NCBI GenBank assembly: GCA_028279655.1
Contig: JANQNH010000030.1
Location: 1 to 64,000 of the forward strand
DNA length: 64,000 nucleotides
DNA from: Candidatus Nanoarchaeia archaeon
GTDB taxonomy: Archaea; Nanobdellota; Nanobdellia; Woesearchaeales; JACPBV01
Reading direction: 5' to 3'
Position 1 is the first letter of the stretch, and each line of letters opens with the position of its first letter. Below the pieces are notes generated by a model. That model worked only from the letters and a program-made list of their open reading frames with translations, had not been told where the DNA came from and made no database searches. A program made the translations under genes and the position numbers. Of the stretch, positions 51,712-61,154 are shown in pieces.

Positions 51712-52571
51712 CTCTTTGACCTAACGACTAGCTCTGCGATCAATCCTAAGAAAGCTATCTGCAAGCCTGCAAGAAACAGGATAATTGGAAATTGGCCAAG
51801 ATTTCTTGGAGTTGTCATCAATATCTGGTAAAGTCCATAGATTACACCTATGAAAGAAAGCAGGAAACCAGGCCAGAGGAAGAATTTTAAAGGCTCAAAA
51901 TAAAGAACTATCTTAAAGATGATCTTGTTGAAATTGATAAAATCATTTATAGGGTGTATTGTTGATTTCCCTTTCCTTTTGTAATAATCGATAGGGATGA
52001 ATTTTACAGTATAATCATTGGTAAGGCAAGCTAAGGTTATTGTTGTTGTGAAAGAGAATCTCGAAGGGAATAGATGAAAGAACTCCATAGCGATCTCTTT
52101 TTTGAATAATCTTAAGCCTGAATTAAGGTCTGGAATCCTCTTCTTTGTAAGGAACTGTGCAAGCTGTGTAAGTATAAACTTTGCAGGTCTTCTCATCAGA
52201 GGCACATATACGTTCTTCCCTGTTCTTGCACCAACAACCATGTCGTAATTATCACTATGTTGAATTAATTTTGGGATATCACTTACTGGATACGTCCCAT
52301 CAGTATCAGTTATCAATATCCATGGATATTTTGCAGCCTTTATACCTCTCTTTAATGAAGCCCCATAACCAAGATTATATGCATTGTTGAGTACCCTAAT
52401 TCCTTCTTCTTTACCGAGAACGTCCCTGCTTGAATCAGAACTTCCATCATTAACTGCGATGATTTCGTAGTTAACATTAACAGAAGCCATCACATTCTTT
52501 ATCTGTTCTATAGTAGAATGTATAGACTGTTCTTCATTATATACAGGAAGTATTATAGTTATTTCATCCAT
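51708..52571 (-). CDS. GT2 glycosyltransferase with two C-terminal membrane helices
   Basis: This 287-residue enzyme has ILPVYNEEQSI, IIAVNDGSSDSSRDVL, the DxD-type ITDTDGTYPVSD, and DLNSGLRLFKKE. Two helices follow residue 225 (FFLWPGFLLSFIGVIYGLYQIL and FPIILFLAGLQIAFLGLIAELVV). It is a polyprenyl-phosphate sugar synthase of the GtrB/DPM type. It overlaps the epimerase gene by 8 nt and the radical SAM gene as ATGA. A four-gene unit epimerase, GT2, radical SAM, methyltransferase suggests one modified lipid-linked sugar. Confidence 0.88.
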   Translation of the reverse strand: MDEITIILPVYNEEQSIHSTIEQIKNVMASVNVNYEIIAVNDGSSDSSRDVLGKEEGIRVLNNAYNLGYGASLKRGIKAAKYPWILITDTDGTYPVSDIPKLIQHSDNYDMVVGARTGKNVYVPLMRRPAKFILTQLAQFLTKKRIPDLNSGLRLFKKEIAMEFFHLFPSRFSFTTTITLACLTNDYTVKFIPIDYYKRKGKSTIHPINDFINFNKIIFKIVLYFEPLKFFLWPGFLLSFIGVIYGLYQILMTTPRNLGQFPIILFLAGLQIAFLGLIAELVVRSKR

Positions 52572-53508
52572 TTAGCCACTCCACAAGGAGCTTTATTCCC
52601 TGCTCTATATTTACCTTTGGTTCATAGCCAAGTAATTCTTTAGCTTTTGAAATATCAGCATAGGTCATAGGAACATCCCCTCTCTGCATAGGAACATTGT
52701 TTATAATTGCTTTTTTCCCTGTTTCCTTTTCTATAACAGCTATGAATTCCTTCAGTTCTATAGGATTTGAATCTCCAAGGTTGATTATCTCAAAATCCCC
52801 CTCTCTTTCCGATGCCGAAAGTATTCCATCAACAATATCCATGACATAGGTATAGTCTCTCTTAGTTGTTCCATCACCATACATCTCTATAGGCTCTCCA
52901 TTAAGTATATTTTTTGTAAACTTATAAGGTGCCATATCAACCCTTCCTCTCGGCCCATACACAGTGAATAACCTTAAACAAGTAATCTTAAGATCAGAGC
53001 TATCTGCATATTCCTTACATAAGCTCTCAGCTTCTTTCTTAGTCTCTGCATATGGACTTATCGCATTATCTATTAGATCATCTTCTGAAAAAGGTATCTT
53101 TTCATTAGTTCCATACACAGAAGAACTGGATCCAAACACAAAGTTCTTTACATTAAACTCCTTAGAAAGCTCCAATAGGTTCTTAGTTCCATCAACATTA
53201 ACCTTCCTGTATAGTTCAGGATCCTCAAAAGAAGCCCTAACACCAGCTCTAGCTGCCAGATGTATCACCTTATCAGGCCTATGATCAGAAAATACCTCCC
53301 TTATCGCATCAGAATCAGTAATATCCACTCTACAAAGCGTAAAATCATCATTATTTGAAGCCTCAGAGATATTCCTCTCCTTCAGCTCAGGATCATAATA
53401 ATCATTAAAATTATCCACACAGATAACCTTAACCCCTTTACCCAAAAGCGCATCACACACATGACTCCCTATAAAACCAGCACCCCCAGTGACCATAATT
53501 GTTTCCAT
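52564..53508 (-). CDS. UDP-glucuronate 4-epimerase-like SDR
   Basis: This 314-residue protein starts at ATG 53508 (METIMVTGGAGFIGSHVCDAL); a longer frame to 53574 is unlikely because a TATA-like TTTTATAAAC at about 53533-53543 lies inside it. Further motifs are VCVDNFNDYYDPELKERN, HLAARAGVRASFEDP, SSSSVYG, catalytic YAETK, and FTVYGPRGRVDMAPYKFTK. The NDYYDPxLKxxR and AGVRxS segments are typical of UDP-glucuronate/galacturonate epimerases. It leads a four-gene operon. Confidence 0.9.
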   Translation of the reverse strand: METIMVTGGAGFIGSHVCDALLGKGVKVICVDNFNDYYDPELKERNISEASNNDDFTLCRVDITDSDAIREVFSDHRPDKVIHLAARAGVRASFEDPELYRKVNVDGTKNLLELSKEFNVKNFVFGSSSSVYGTNEKIPFSEDDLIDNAISPYAETKKEAESLCKEYADSSDLKITCLRLFTVYGPRGRVDMAPYKFTKNILNGEPIEMYGDGTTKRDYTYVMDIVDGILSASEREGDFEIINLGDSNPIELKEFIAVIEKETGKKAIINNVPMQRGDVPMTYADISKAKELLGYEPKVNIEQGIKLLVEWLNG

Positions 53509-53576
53509 AACCAAAGGGATTGATTTTTGGTTTATAAAATTATTGGAAATTAGGGAAAAGAAAAGATTTAACACAA

Positions 53577-53590
53577 AGTATTTAAATACT
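53577..53590 (+). promoter_or_regulatory. Palindromic TATA-like box
   Basis: AGTATTTAAATACT is a perfect palindrome centred about 27 nt before ATG 53611. It can act as TATA box, and an operator role is possible. Confidence 0.45.
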
Positions 53591-53610
53591 GTCTCCTCGA
53601 GAAAGAATAT

Positions 53611-54690
53611 ATGAAAGATAGGTCAAAGAGATATTTTCTGGTCTTTATTGCAATCTGGTTATTAACAGTAATAGGACTAAGTATCTTCTCCTATACCAAA
53701 ATTAAGGAAAAAGAGCAGCAGACGCTTGTTCTTCAGGAATCCTTAGACAAACTGCAATTAAACTACAATTCCATGAAAGAGACTTACAATAAACTTAAAT
53801 CGGAACATAGCACCGTACAAAATGAATATTCTACCCTTAAGAATCATTCAGAAGATCAGGATAAAAAGATGACATCTTTAAACAAATCAATGAGACAAAC
53901 TGAGATTGAAGCAGAAAAGGTAATTGAGAAACTAGAGGATTTTGAGATAGAGGTAAGGGAATCAATGGAGTGGTTTAGGAACAATAGCAATCTCGGCAAA
54001 TCAGAAGAATATGAAAGGATAAAAAAAAGATTAAAGAAAGAGTGCATTAATATCGAGGAAGGAGTCTGCAACATAAGTTTAGACTGTATATATGATGAAA
54101 ATAAAGAGGAAGGCATCATCTATAAAACAGACATAAAGACATATGATAAGATCGATTTTCTAAAAAGCCTAGACCTTATATCTAAACACAAAGGAGGGGA
54201 TTGTGAGGATTTCGCATTCTTATTCAAGGCAGAATATAATTACCTTATTGATGAATGTAGGTCCAGAGGATATTACAGCAGAAAGGATATTGCGACTCAC
54301 GCTAGAGGGACAAGCATCGATGCAGGCTATATGTATGTTGTATGTGGTACATTTGACTCTGGAAAGTCAATATCAGACTATTCAGGCCATTGTGTTGTGG
54401 CTATTGTCAATTCGACCATCAAGAAAGCCTCAGATATATACGAAAATTTGAAACATGCCGCATTAATAGAACCGCAAACAGGGAGATTTATGTACTATCT
54501 GAATGAGACAGATGAGATTATCCTATTCAAAGACAAGGAAGCCCCAGATACTCTATATCATGTATCGTTGATAATTACCAAGGACGATCTTAAGATATTC
54601 TACATATTTTCAGAAGAGATAGAATGGGTAGGATATTCTGAATTCCTTGATAAGATATCCGTATTAAAAGAAAGGTTAAAGGAGGGATAG
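53611..54690 (+). CDS. Membrane-anchored coiled-coil protein with transglutaminase-like domain
   Basis: Residues 1-28 contain a membrane anchor (RYFLVFIAIWLLTVIGLSIF), 30-120 form a coiled coil (repeated KLxxxYNSMKETYNKLKSEH pattern), and 140-330 a domain with GGDCEDFAFLFKAEY near residue 195, the Cys-loop of transglutaminase-like proteases, and DYSGHCVVAIVN for the His. ALIEPQTG may supply the acidic residue. The domain should face outward. Its target is unknown; crosslinking or proteolysis at the surface is possible. The downstream lipoprotein gene starts 2 nt later with a strong ribosome site. Confidence 0.75.
   Translation: MKDRSKRYFLVFIAIWLLTVIGLSIFSYTKIKEKEQQTLVLQESLDKLQLNYNSMKETYNKLKSEHSTVQNEYSTLKNHSEDQDKKMTSLNKSMRQTEIEAEKVIEKLEDFEIEVRESMEWFRNNSNLGKSEEYERIKKRLKKECINIEEGVCNISLDCIYDENKEEGIIYKTDIKTYDKIDFLKSLDLISKHKGGDCEDFAFLFKAEYNYLIDECRSRGYYSRKDIATHARGTSIDAGYMYVVCGTFDSGKSISDYSGHCVVAIVNSTIKKASDIYENLKHAALIEPQTGRFMYYLNETDEIILFKDKEAPDTLYHVSLIITKDDLKIFYIFSEEIEWVGYSEFLDKISVLKERLKEG
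54678..54686 (+). promoter_or_regulatory. Shine-Dalgarno site before the lipoprotein gene
   Basis: GGAGGGAT lies about 5 nt before ATG 54693, inside the end of the transglutaminase-like gene, and supports coupled expression. Confidence 0.6.
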
Positions 54691-54692
54691 AA

Positions 54693-55595
54693 ATGAAAAA
54701 GATAATTTTTTGTATAATAAGCATCTGCCTAGCATGCTTCTTGTTTGGTTGTCAAGACAAAACAGATATTATAAAATGTGAACTGCCTATGATACTGGTT
54801 GGTGGAGAATGTTGTATGGATGAAAATTCTAATTCCATCTGTGACGAGTTTGATGTTAAAGAACCAGAAGAAACAGAAGTACAGGAAGGAGAGGAACCTG
54901 AAGAGGAAGGAGAGGAACCTGAAGAGGAAGAAGTTGAGGAAATAGAGGAAGAGGTGGAAGAAGAGACTGAGGAAAAGAAAGAGACTACTATGGATGTGCG
55001 TAAATTGAAGCTGGAAATCATAAAGAAGTTCAATAGTGAAGATATGCACTCTTTCGAAGAGATGGAGAGGGAAAACATCACTGGCATCCATAAAACATAT
55101 GATGTTTTGGAATCATCTGATGGGCGTTTCTATATCCTGCAGATAAAGAAAGAGCATAATTTCCTTCACTACTATTCTAACTTCTCTAATTTTGTTAACC
55201 GAATGCATGAACTTGATATCAAGAACGAGAAGATAGCCCTAGATGCCGCAATATCTGCTATCAGCACATCTATGAATGAGTATGATTACTATTATGAACC
55301 AAAGTTAAAAGAGCACACCATTAGTAACTCCACCATGTTCACAGAAAGCTACTCCATAATGTTCATTGACCCAAAAGGGATGGCCATGGACTCTTATGGG
55401 GAGGTTAAATCAATTATATGGTGCACTCCTGAACTGCTGGTAGAAGTCTACCCATCTAAATATATCCCATTCACCTACTACGGTGCAGCACCAGTAGTAA
55501 AAGAGAGGATGAAATCAGTGGATAAACAACACGAAGAAGACGTCATAAAAGGATCTAAAGAGATAATAGATATATGTGAAAAAGCTGAAAAGTAA
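54693..55595 (+). CDS. Putative lipoprotein with acidic linker
   Basis: This 300-residue protein has a lipoprotein signal (IISICLACFLFGC, Cys20) followed by a Cys pair region GGECCMDENSNSICDEFD that resembles a small metal-binding loop. Residues 53-95 are an almost pure Glu/Pro/Val repeat (GEEPEE). The rest is a soluble domain with no family I know. It is co-expressed with the transglutaminase-like protein, and the two may form a surface complex. The acidic linker probably sets the domain away from the membrane. Confidence 0.75.
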   Translation: MKKIIFCIISICLACFLFGCQDKTDIIKCELPMILVGGECCMDENSNSICDEFDVKEPEETEVQEGEEPEEEGEEPEEEEVEEIEEEVEEETEEKKETTMDVRKLKLEIIKKFNSEDMHSFEEMERENITGIHKTYDVLESSDGRFYILQIKKEHNFLHYYSNFSNFVNRMHELDIKNEKIALDAAISAISTSMNEYDYYYEPKLKEHTISNSTMFTESYSIMFIDPKGMAMDSYGEVKSIIWCTPELLVEVYPSKYIPFTYYGAAPVVKERMKSVDKQHEEDVIKGSKEIIDICEKAEK

Positions 55596-55695
55596 CCCTC
55601 AGTATAAAATAGGAAAACTAATAAGAACATAAACAATCAGGATATTCAATTGATCGCAATTATTGTAATATCAATAGTTAAGGAATAGAAGATCT

Positions 55696-56295
55696 TTAAG
55701 CACTCCCTTTCTCTTCTTTTGGTTTAGGTTTTAATGTCATAATCAGTACAAGAATACCTAAAATGTTAAACACATAGGAAAGAGTTCTATAAAAATCCCT
55801 TTGAAATTTTTTTGTTTTAATTTTTCTTTCGAAATCAATATTGGTTCCCAATAGATACTCCATAAAATTTGCTTCTGATTTTTCCCACATTGGCCTAACT
55901 GAATTGAGATTTCCAACATCGCCAAAATACCATTGAATGTTTTGATGTTCATCAAACCATGATGTCAAATTAGGACTAAATTCAACAATTTCTACGCCCT
56001 TTCCTGGCACTGCCTGAATTACCTCAAATTGTTCATTTACAAATTTATTTTGAATATCAGAACTTAAGTATCTTAACAAGTACTCATTCATTGAGACTTT
56101 AATTTCAGTAAAACTCAATTTCACACCAATTGTTCCTATTAACATCTCAACTCTCTTATTTTGCAATTCATTCAATTCCATATCTTTACTTTGAGACAAT
56201 ACAATACTAATTGTCGCAATTGTAAATAAAACCATTGCAAATATCATTCTCTTATTCAAATGACGTTTAAGTAAAACTCTTTCTAAAAATTTCAT
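55696..56295 (-). CDS. Hypothetical membrane protein with two helices
   Basis: This 199-residue protein has membrane helices at about residues 16-34 (RMIFAMVLFTIATISIVL) and 168-186 (LSYVFNILGILVLIMTL), with an outer domain of about 130 residues between. It has basic ends and no known motif. The outer part carries aromatic residues (WYFGDVGNLNSVRPMWEKSE). It stands alone, separated by 100-200 nt from its neighbours. The AT content is higher than in the glycan genes. Confidence 0.6.
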   Translation of the reverse strand: MKFLERVLLKRHLNKRMIFAMVLFTIATISIVLSQSKDMELNELQNKRVEMLIGTIGVKLSFTEIKVSMNEYLLRYLSSDIQNKFVNEQFEVIQAVPGKGVEIVEFSPNLTSWFDEHQNIQWYFGDVGNLNSVRPMWEKSEANFMEYLLGTNIDFERKIKTKKFQRDFYRTLSYVFNILGILVLIMTLKPKPKEEKGSA

Positions 56296-56506
56296 ATTAA
56301 ATTGGAAGATACTTTAAAGTATAAATGCTTTTCTAAGGGAGATCCTAAAACTATGCAAACACAGTTTTCCAAAAGCTCGTACGTAAAAAGCATTTAAAAG
56401 GATTCAAATATTAGATTCAATTATGTTTAAGTTCTAAAAAGCAAAAATAGGAGAATTCTTCCTTCAAACATATAGTCTCACTTCACCAGAGGTCATTACC
56501 ATAATT

Positions 56507-57970
56507 TTAATGAATCTTATTTATTATTCTGAGGGGAGTTGTTAAATTAACTTCTTCATTACAATTAACGCAATCTACACTTATTGTTACATTGGTAGGT
56601 ATCAGATTACTGCCTTTTTGTTTAAATTTTTGATTCATACAATAATATGATTTTGAATCTATCCCTTGATAAATTCTAGTACTTCCTATAATCTTTGCAT
56701 CATTTATTTTTACCTCTATTTGACCTGTATCAATCTCGCCAATATTGATTAGACAAATTTCAGCATTATATATTCCCATATCTTTTTCTGAGTTATATTC
56801 CGCAAAAGACAATTTAGGAGTATATGGACTAAACATCAATGATGACTGTATTTGTAATTTCTCAAGCTCTAATCCTTGGATTAATATTTCATTTTGCTTG
56901 GATTGCATATTCATACCAACCAAGAGGTCTACTCCATTAAAGATAAGTAAATAAAGTGTTAACATAAGTGAGTAAAAGGCTAAAACTTGTGTTGATGTCC
57001 TATAATTATCAGTACTTCTTAAAGTTAATAATGATTGTAATTCTTTCATTAGTTTATTATAGTTTCTAACTTCATAATAGCCATTATTAATTCCGCCCTT
57101 TGTTGAATGAAATCTAAGAAATTCTAAATGCTTAAGTATTCTCACCACTTTCTCGTAATCTTCCTTGAATTTTATCTGAAGTTCATACTCAGTTATATTT
57201 TTATTTGATTGATTTAACATATAACGAAGTATTTTAATTAAAATTTGAGTTTTGTTTTTGCCAAATATCTTTTTTATCCACACAAACCATCCATTTTTGT
57301 TACTCTTATTAGTGTCAGTAGGTGATTCCACCTGAGTATTTCTTCTTATTCTACTATTTTTCACCATTTTTTCAACCTTGTTGATTATATCATATTTTAC
57401 ATTTAAAATCCAAAAAAGAGTATAGGTTATAATTAAGATAGTATATACTATAATATTGGGGGTTGTTTTCAATAAGGATATCATAAAATTGGGAAAGATA
57501 AAGGGAACTATTAGTAAAAAAAGTAATATAATTATGTTATATAATTTAATTCTTGGAAAATAATGTTTATTGAGATAATTCATCTCTTTTTTATCATCTA
57601 TGCTTTCTTTTTGCAAAAACTTAGCATACTCTAGCATTTTCCTAGTAATCAAATTTGAAATTCTTTTGTTGATACATATCACAAGATAGCTAAATGTGAT
57701 TCTTATAGGACTAAATACTATTGTTGTAAAAATTGTGGTTACATTCATTAATATATTCCATATAAAATAAGCAAACAAAAATACTAATGCTAATATAATT
57801 AAAACAACTACAGTTTTGACAGCAACATCTCCGATGGGACCTATGTCCAATAATTTATTAAATTCCAGTAATCCATATTTTTTGTTCACATATAAAGAGA
57901 TATATGCACTTGTAATTACAACAATTATTAATTTAATAAACTCATACATACTTTCTTTATTCTTTGTCAT
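56507..57970 (-). CDS. Hypothetical membrane protein with internal winged-helix-like region
   Basis: This 487-residue protein has membrane helices near residues 12-30, 49-77, 145-165, 170-190 and 330-350. Between the last two, ILIKILRYMLNQSNKNITEYELQIKFKEDYEKVVRILKHLEFL reads like a winged-helix domain that would be cytosolic. The C-terminal 130 residues (with the pattern VKINDAKIIGSTRIYQ and a CVNC) are probably outside. I do not recognise a family. A membrane-bound sensor-regulator is possible but unproven. It is very AT-rich and divergent from the GT-C gene at 58161. Confidence 0.6.
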   Translation of the reverse strand: MTKNKESMYEFIKLIIVVITSAYISLYVNKKYGLLEFNKLLDIGPIGDVAVKTVVVLIILALVFLFAYFIWNILMNVTTIFTTIVFSPIRITFSYLVICINKRISNLITRKMLEYAKFLQKESIDDKKEMNYLNKHYFPRIKLYNIIILLFLLIVPFIFPNFMISLLKTTPNIIVYTILIITYTLFWILNVKYDIINKVEKMVKNSRIRRNTQVESPTDTNKSNKNGWFVWIKKIFGKNKTQILIKILRYMLNQSNKNITEYELQIKFKEDYEKVVRILKHLEFLRFHSTKGGINNGYYEVRNYNKLMKELQSLLTLRSTDNYRTSTQVLAFYSLMLTLYLLIFNGVDLLVGMNMQSKQNEILIQGLELEKLQIQSSLMFSPYTPKLSFAEYNSEKDMGIYNAEICLINIGEIDTGQIEVKINDAKIIGSTRIYQGIDSKSYYCMNQKFKQKGSNLIPTNVTISVDCVNCNEEVNLTTPLRIINKIH

Positions 57971-58131
57971 TATATTACCCTAAAACCTCAAGAACTCTTG
58001 AGGTGAATCTAATCTCACCTCTTTTTATAATGGTAAGTCTAATAATATATAAAAACTTTCCCCCATTTTTATCTGACTCCTGTCTTGCTACGCCAAGAAT
58101 AACATTGCATCATACATCCAAATCAAAACCA

Positions 58132-58140
58132 TTAAATATA
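58132..58140 (+). promoter_or_regulatory. TATA-like box
   Basis: TTAAATATA lies about 25 nt before ATG 58161, consistent with a leaderless transcript. Confidence 0.5.
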
Positions 58141-58160
58141 CTACAAAATCCAACAATTCT

Positions 58161-59834
58161 ATGGGGGCAAAAGTAAACCTTGAAATCTTATTAATAATAA
58201 TATTCAGCACAGTATTCTTATACCTAGCTATTGGAGAGCCATGGGATCACAGAGTAGTACACCCATTCCCATATGCATACGGTGCATCTGACGCATTCTT
58301 CCACCAGGCTACAAACGAATACATAAAGAATCATGGAACCGTTACAATAACCCCTCCGAATACAGTAGGAGGATATGAAGGGGTAATTGATGCACACCCC
58401 CCGATTGTCTTTCAGCTCACAGCCGGACTAACAATACTAAGTGGCATCGAGGTTCACGACACGATAATGCTCAACGCAACCTTATTCTTCCTTTTCTCCA
58501 TACTTGTCCTTTACATGATATGGAGAAGATCAGGTATAAGCATAGCAATGTTAGCATTGCCTATATGCATCTTGATGTTAAGCGGAAAACTCCCTGCATT
58601 GATAACCTGGGGCTATTGGTTGCTATTAGCAGGAATCCTCTTCATGGTCGCTACATTATGGGCAATTATAAGATTTGACCTAAAATATTCATATATCCCC
58701 ATTGCCTTTTTCATCTCAGCAACAGCTCTAGCCCATCAGCCAGAGCTCGTATACGCAGCAGCCTTCTTCGGCATATTCTTATTAATTAAGATCCTAAAAG
58801 AAAAGAAGATAACAAAAGAATTGATAAAAAAGGCAGTAGCAAGCACTGCATTAGGAATAATCCTTTCATTCTATTCATTATTTATCTTCTCAAAAACCTT
58901 CATGAAAGCAGAAGGTTATAGGAATGTATGGGATTTTGCTAATGCAAACGGAGGATACCCTATCTTTAACCTAATCCACCTAAAATATGTAGGATTTATA
59001 GTAATAGCAGGATTTATCCTTTTCATAATCTCAAAAAAGAAAAAAACAAAAACAGCTGCCTCAGTTTCAATATTCTGCTTCTTATTAGGCTACCTAATAT
59101 ACTTAGGCTTAGGAAAGAGAGCATATGCCCATAGGCTATTCTGGATCATGTATCTTTCCTTTTTCGTAGGATTTGCCATCTATTACGTATTAAGATTATT
59201 CATAAAGAAGTCATCTATAGCGTACCCATTCATAATATCAATAATAATCTTGATAGTATCAGCAAGCACCATCCAAGGCAACACAAGAACAGGCCCTGGA
59301 GTCATGAACCAGTATGAATGGAATGCATTAAAGTGGATATCCCAAAATACACCAAAAGATGCGCATGTATTCTACTTCTATTCAGGCATGGTAGCCAGCA
59401 ATGCACCTTTATACAATTCAGAGAGAGTAGCCCTAAACCTACACCCGCCATCATATTTCGAAGGCCTGAGAGCAGGACAGATAAAAAAAGCATACAGGTT
59501 TAGCATAGCAGATGGCTATCCCATGTACCTTCACAAGACAGGACCATTCTCCTACTGCTATTTCAATGAAGAGCTAAAGCCAAAGAACAAGACAGTAGAA
59601 TGCATTAAAGAGCAAAAACCTCTTATCCCAGCCCAGATAGAAGAGGAAGACCTGAACATATGCGAGATAGAATACTATTATTTCCCAAAAATAACAGAAC
59701 CTGCAATAGCCCAGTATAACATGGCTATCAGGAACCTTCTGATGAAAAACGATTGGTTTGAAGAGATATACTCAAATCAGGCAGTATCAATAATAAAAAA
59801 CAACAGGCCAGGAGTTGATTGCTTTGAAGAATGA
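58161..59834 (+). CDS. GT-C-like multi-spanning membrane glycosyltransferase
   Basis: This 557-residue protein has an N-terminal helix, a first outer loop with HPFPYAYGASDAFFHQATNEYI and VIDAHPPIVFQLTA, then about ten helices to residue 370, and an outer C-terminal domain (WNALKWISQNTPKDAHVFYFYSG). The DxxxH in the first loop is the arrangement seen in GT-C enzymes that use polyprenyl-phosphate sugars. Together with a small four-helix partner (59824) it mirrors the pair at 60837-62712. The acceptor is unknown. Confidence 0.72.
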   Translation: MGAKVNLEILLIIIFSTVFLYLAIGEPWDHRVVHPFPYAYGASDAFFHQATNEYIKNHGTVTITPPNTVGGYEGVIDAHPPIVFQLTAGLTILSGIEVHDTIMLNATLFFLFSILVLYMIWRRSGISIAMLALPICILMLSGKLPALITWGYWLLLAGILFMVATLWAIIRFDLKYSYIPIAFFISATALAHQPELVYAAAFFGIFLLIKILKEKKITKELIKKAVASTALGIILSFYSLFIFSKTFMKAEGYRNVWDFANANGGYPIFNLIHLKYVGFIVIAGFILFIISKKKKTKTAASVSIFCFLLGYLIYLGLGKRAYAHRLFWIMYLSFFVGFAIYYVLRLFIKKSSIAYPFIISIIILIVSASTIQGNTRTGPGVMNQYEWNALKWISQNTPKDAHVFYFYSGMVASNAPLYNSERVALNLHPPSYFEGLRAGQIKKAYRFSIADGYPMYLHKTGPFSYCYFNEELKPKNKTVECIKEQKPLIPAQIEEEDLNICEIEYYYFPKITEPAIAQYNMAIRNLLMKNDWFEEIYSNQAVSIIKNNRPGVDCFEE

Positions 59835-60168
59835 GATAAAAGAGTTAGGATATATGACAACCTTCCTACTCATAACCATAATCCTGCTAAAGATAGTATT
59901 TTATAGCGAATCAATACTGACAATATCTAAACTAACCCTTTCCATCTTCTGGCTGTACATAATCCCAGGATTCTTTATGATGTATCTCTTCAAAGAACTG
60001 CCATTCATAGAAAGGATGATAATAGGAACAGCCTTGGGTATGGCCTTCTTCGGAGTTATTGGCTATAATCTAGGTGTATTTGGCCTGCATATAAAATACC
60101 AGATATGGATCCTTCCGATAATAGCTATAATTATCGGAATAATTGCATTAAGAAAAAAGGATAGCTAA
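59824..60168 (+). CDS. Small four-helix membrane partner of the GT-C protein
   Basis: This protein of about 114 residues has helices near 12-30, 33-54, 60-84 and 90-108. TTG 59824 is favoured by GGAG at 59811-59814; TTG 59815 and ATG 59854 are alternatives. The pattern GFFMMYLFKELPFIERMIIGTALGMAFFGVIGYNLGV resembles YILLGRFGLSRGERMVFSLFIGIGVFPSIVYWLGV of the protein at 60837. Fixed pairing with a GT-C enzyme suggests a helper role. It overlaps the GT-C gene. Confidence 0.65.
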   Translation: MKNEIKELGYMTTFLLITIILLKIVFYSESILTISKLTLSIFWLYIIPGFFMMYLFKELPFIERMIIGTALGMAFFGVIGYNLGVFGLHIKYQIWILPIIAIIIGIIALRKKDS

Positions 60169-60752
60169 TATAAAGAACACTCTCTCCAGACCATATCTCT
60201 AAAAGTCTCATCAATTGCATGATTCTTATCTAGAAGAAACATATTCAATACTGTTCCTACATATTTTCTTCCTTCTGGGAATTTTCTGAAAAACTCATCT
60301 ATTCCCTGCATTATTTTTGTTTTCCGATCTAATAAAGCTTCTTCGCATTCTGGAAGTCCATGCGACTTTCTAAAGTCTGCTTCAACAAATTCAGCGTAAT
60401 CATGTTCAGGTCTCACTATCCCCATTCCGTATGCATAGAATATCAATGTATCAATACCATAGCTCTCGATTATCTCATGTACAAGTATTGCTTTTCTTTC
60501 ACCTTCACTTTTATTAAAAAACGTAGAAGAATTTAGCAACAAACGGCCAGTTCTCAATCCTGCATACATAGCATCAACCTGTTTATTATATGCCTCAAGC
60601 TCAGGAACTAATTCCAGTTCCAGCCTGCTGCTATGCTCTATTAATGGCTCATCTGGATGTAATCTGCTGGCATAATGTGGATAATTAGAGTCTATCCATC
60701 TTGCGGATTCCATCAATTCTTCACGTAATGTATCTGCCTTCATAAGGTTCAT
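60165..60752 (-). CDS. Hypothetical protein with HExxE motif
   Basis: This 195-residue soluble protein has AILVHEIIESYGIDTLIF near residue 88-105, with an HExxE that resembles the first metal-binding motif of zincin proteases (HExxH), and a possible further acid in YAEFVEADFRKSHGLPECEE. It has no signal peptide. It could be a minimal metalloprotease or a non-enzymatic relative; I do not recognise a named family. A TATA-like TTAAATATA lies near 60760-60770 on this strand. Its 3' end overlaps the convergent gene by 4 nt. Confidence 0.65.
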   Translation of the reverse strand: MNLMKADTLREELMESARWIDSNYPHYASRLHPDEPLIEHSSRLELELVPELEAYNKQVDAMYAGLRTGRLLLNSSTFFNKSEGERKAILVHEIIESYGIDTLIFYAYGMGIVRPEHDYAEFVEADFRKSHGLPECEEALLDRKTKIMQGIDEFFRKFPEGRKYVGTVLNMFLLDKNHAIDETFRDMVWRECSLY

Positions 60753-60836
60753 TAGTCTCTATATATTTAAAAATCTTGTCATTTTAACTACTCAAGAGTT
60801 AATATATCTTTATTCCAAAGGATTGCACTTAATAAA

Positions 60837-61154
60837 CTAATCCCGAGACTTCTTAAGAAACAAAGCAACTATCATCAGAACTACAAAAGTAACAACAATA
60901 GCCAGCCTAAATGACATAAAGACCCCTAACCAATAGACAATAGATGGAAAAACACCTATCCCGATAAATAAAGAAAACACCATCCTTTCTCCCCTGGAAA
61001 GCCCAAACCTTCCAAGTAAGATATAAAATGGCAAAAAGAATACCAAAAGCATACCAAATATCACTCGAAATCCTGTAAAACCAAGGAATATAAATGAGAA
61101 TAATCCGATCAATACCAAAATTATCCCTAATGTCATCTTATTATCCATACTCAT
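60837..61154 (-). CDS. Small membrane partner of the GT-C protein, second copy
   Basis: This protein of about 105 residues has three or four helices (ILVLIGLFSFIFLGF, VIFGMLLVFFLPFYILL, MVFSLFIGIGVFPSIVYWLGVFM, AIVVTFVVLMIVALFL). It overlaps the upstream GT-C gene by up to 14 nt; ATG 61154 and 61148 both fit. The block FYILLGRFGLSRGERMVFSLFIGIG matches its counterpart at 59824, so both belong to one family in which the small protein accompanies a GT-C enzyme. Confidence 0.68.
   Translation of the reverse strand: MSMDNKMTLGIILVLIGLFSFIFLGFTGFRVIFGMLLVFFLPFYILLGRFGLSRGERMVFSLFIGIGVFPSIVYWLGVFMSFRLAIVVTFVVLMIVALFLKKSRD

Noticed and set aside
56296-56506. AAAACT/AGTTTT inverted repeat near 56347-56371 as a regulatory element
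   Set aside because: The arms are only 6 nt and AT-rich, as expected by chance in this composition.
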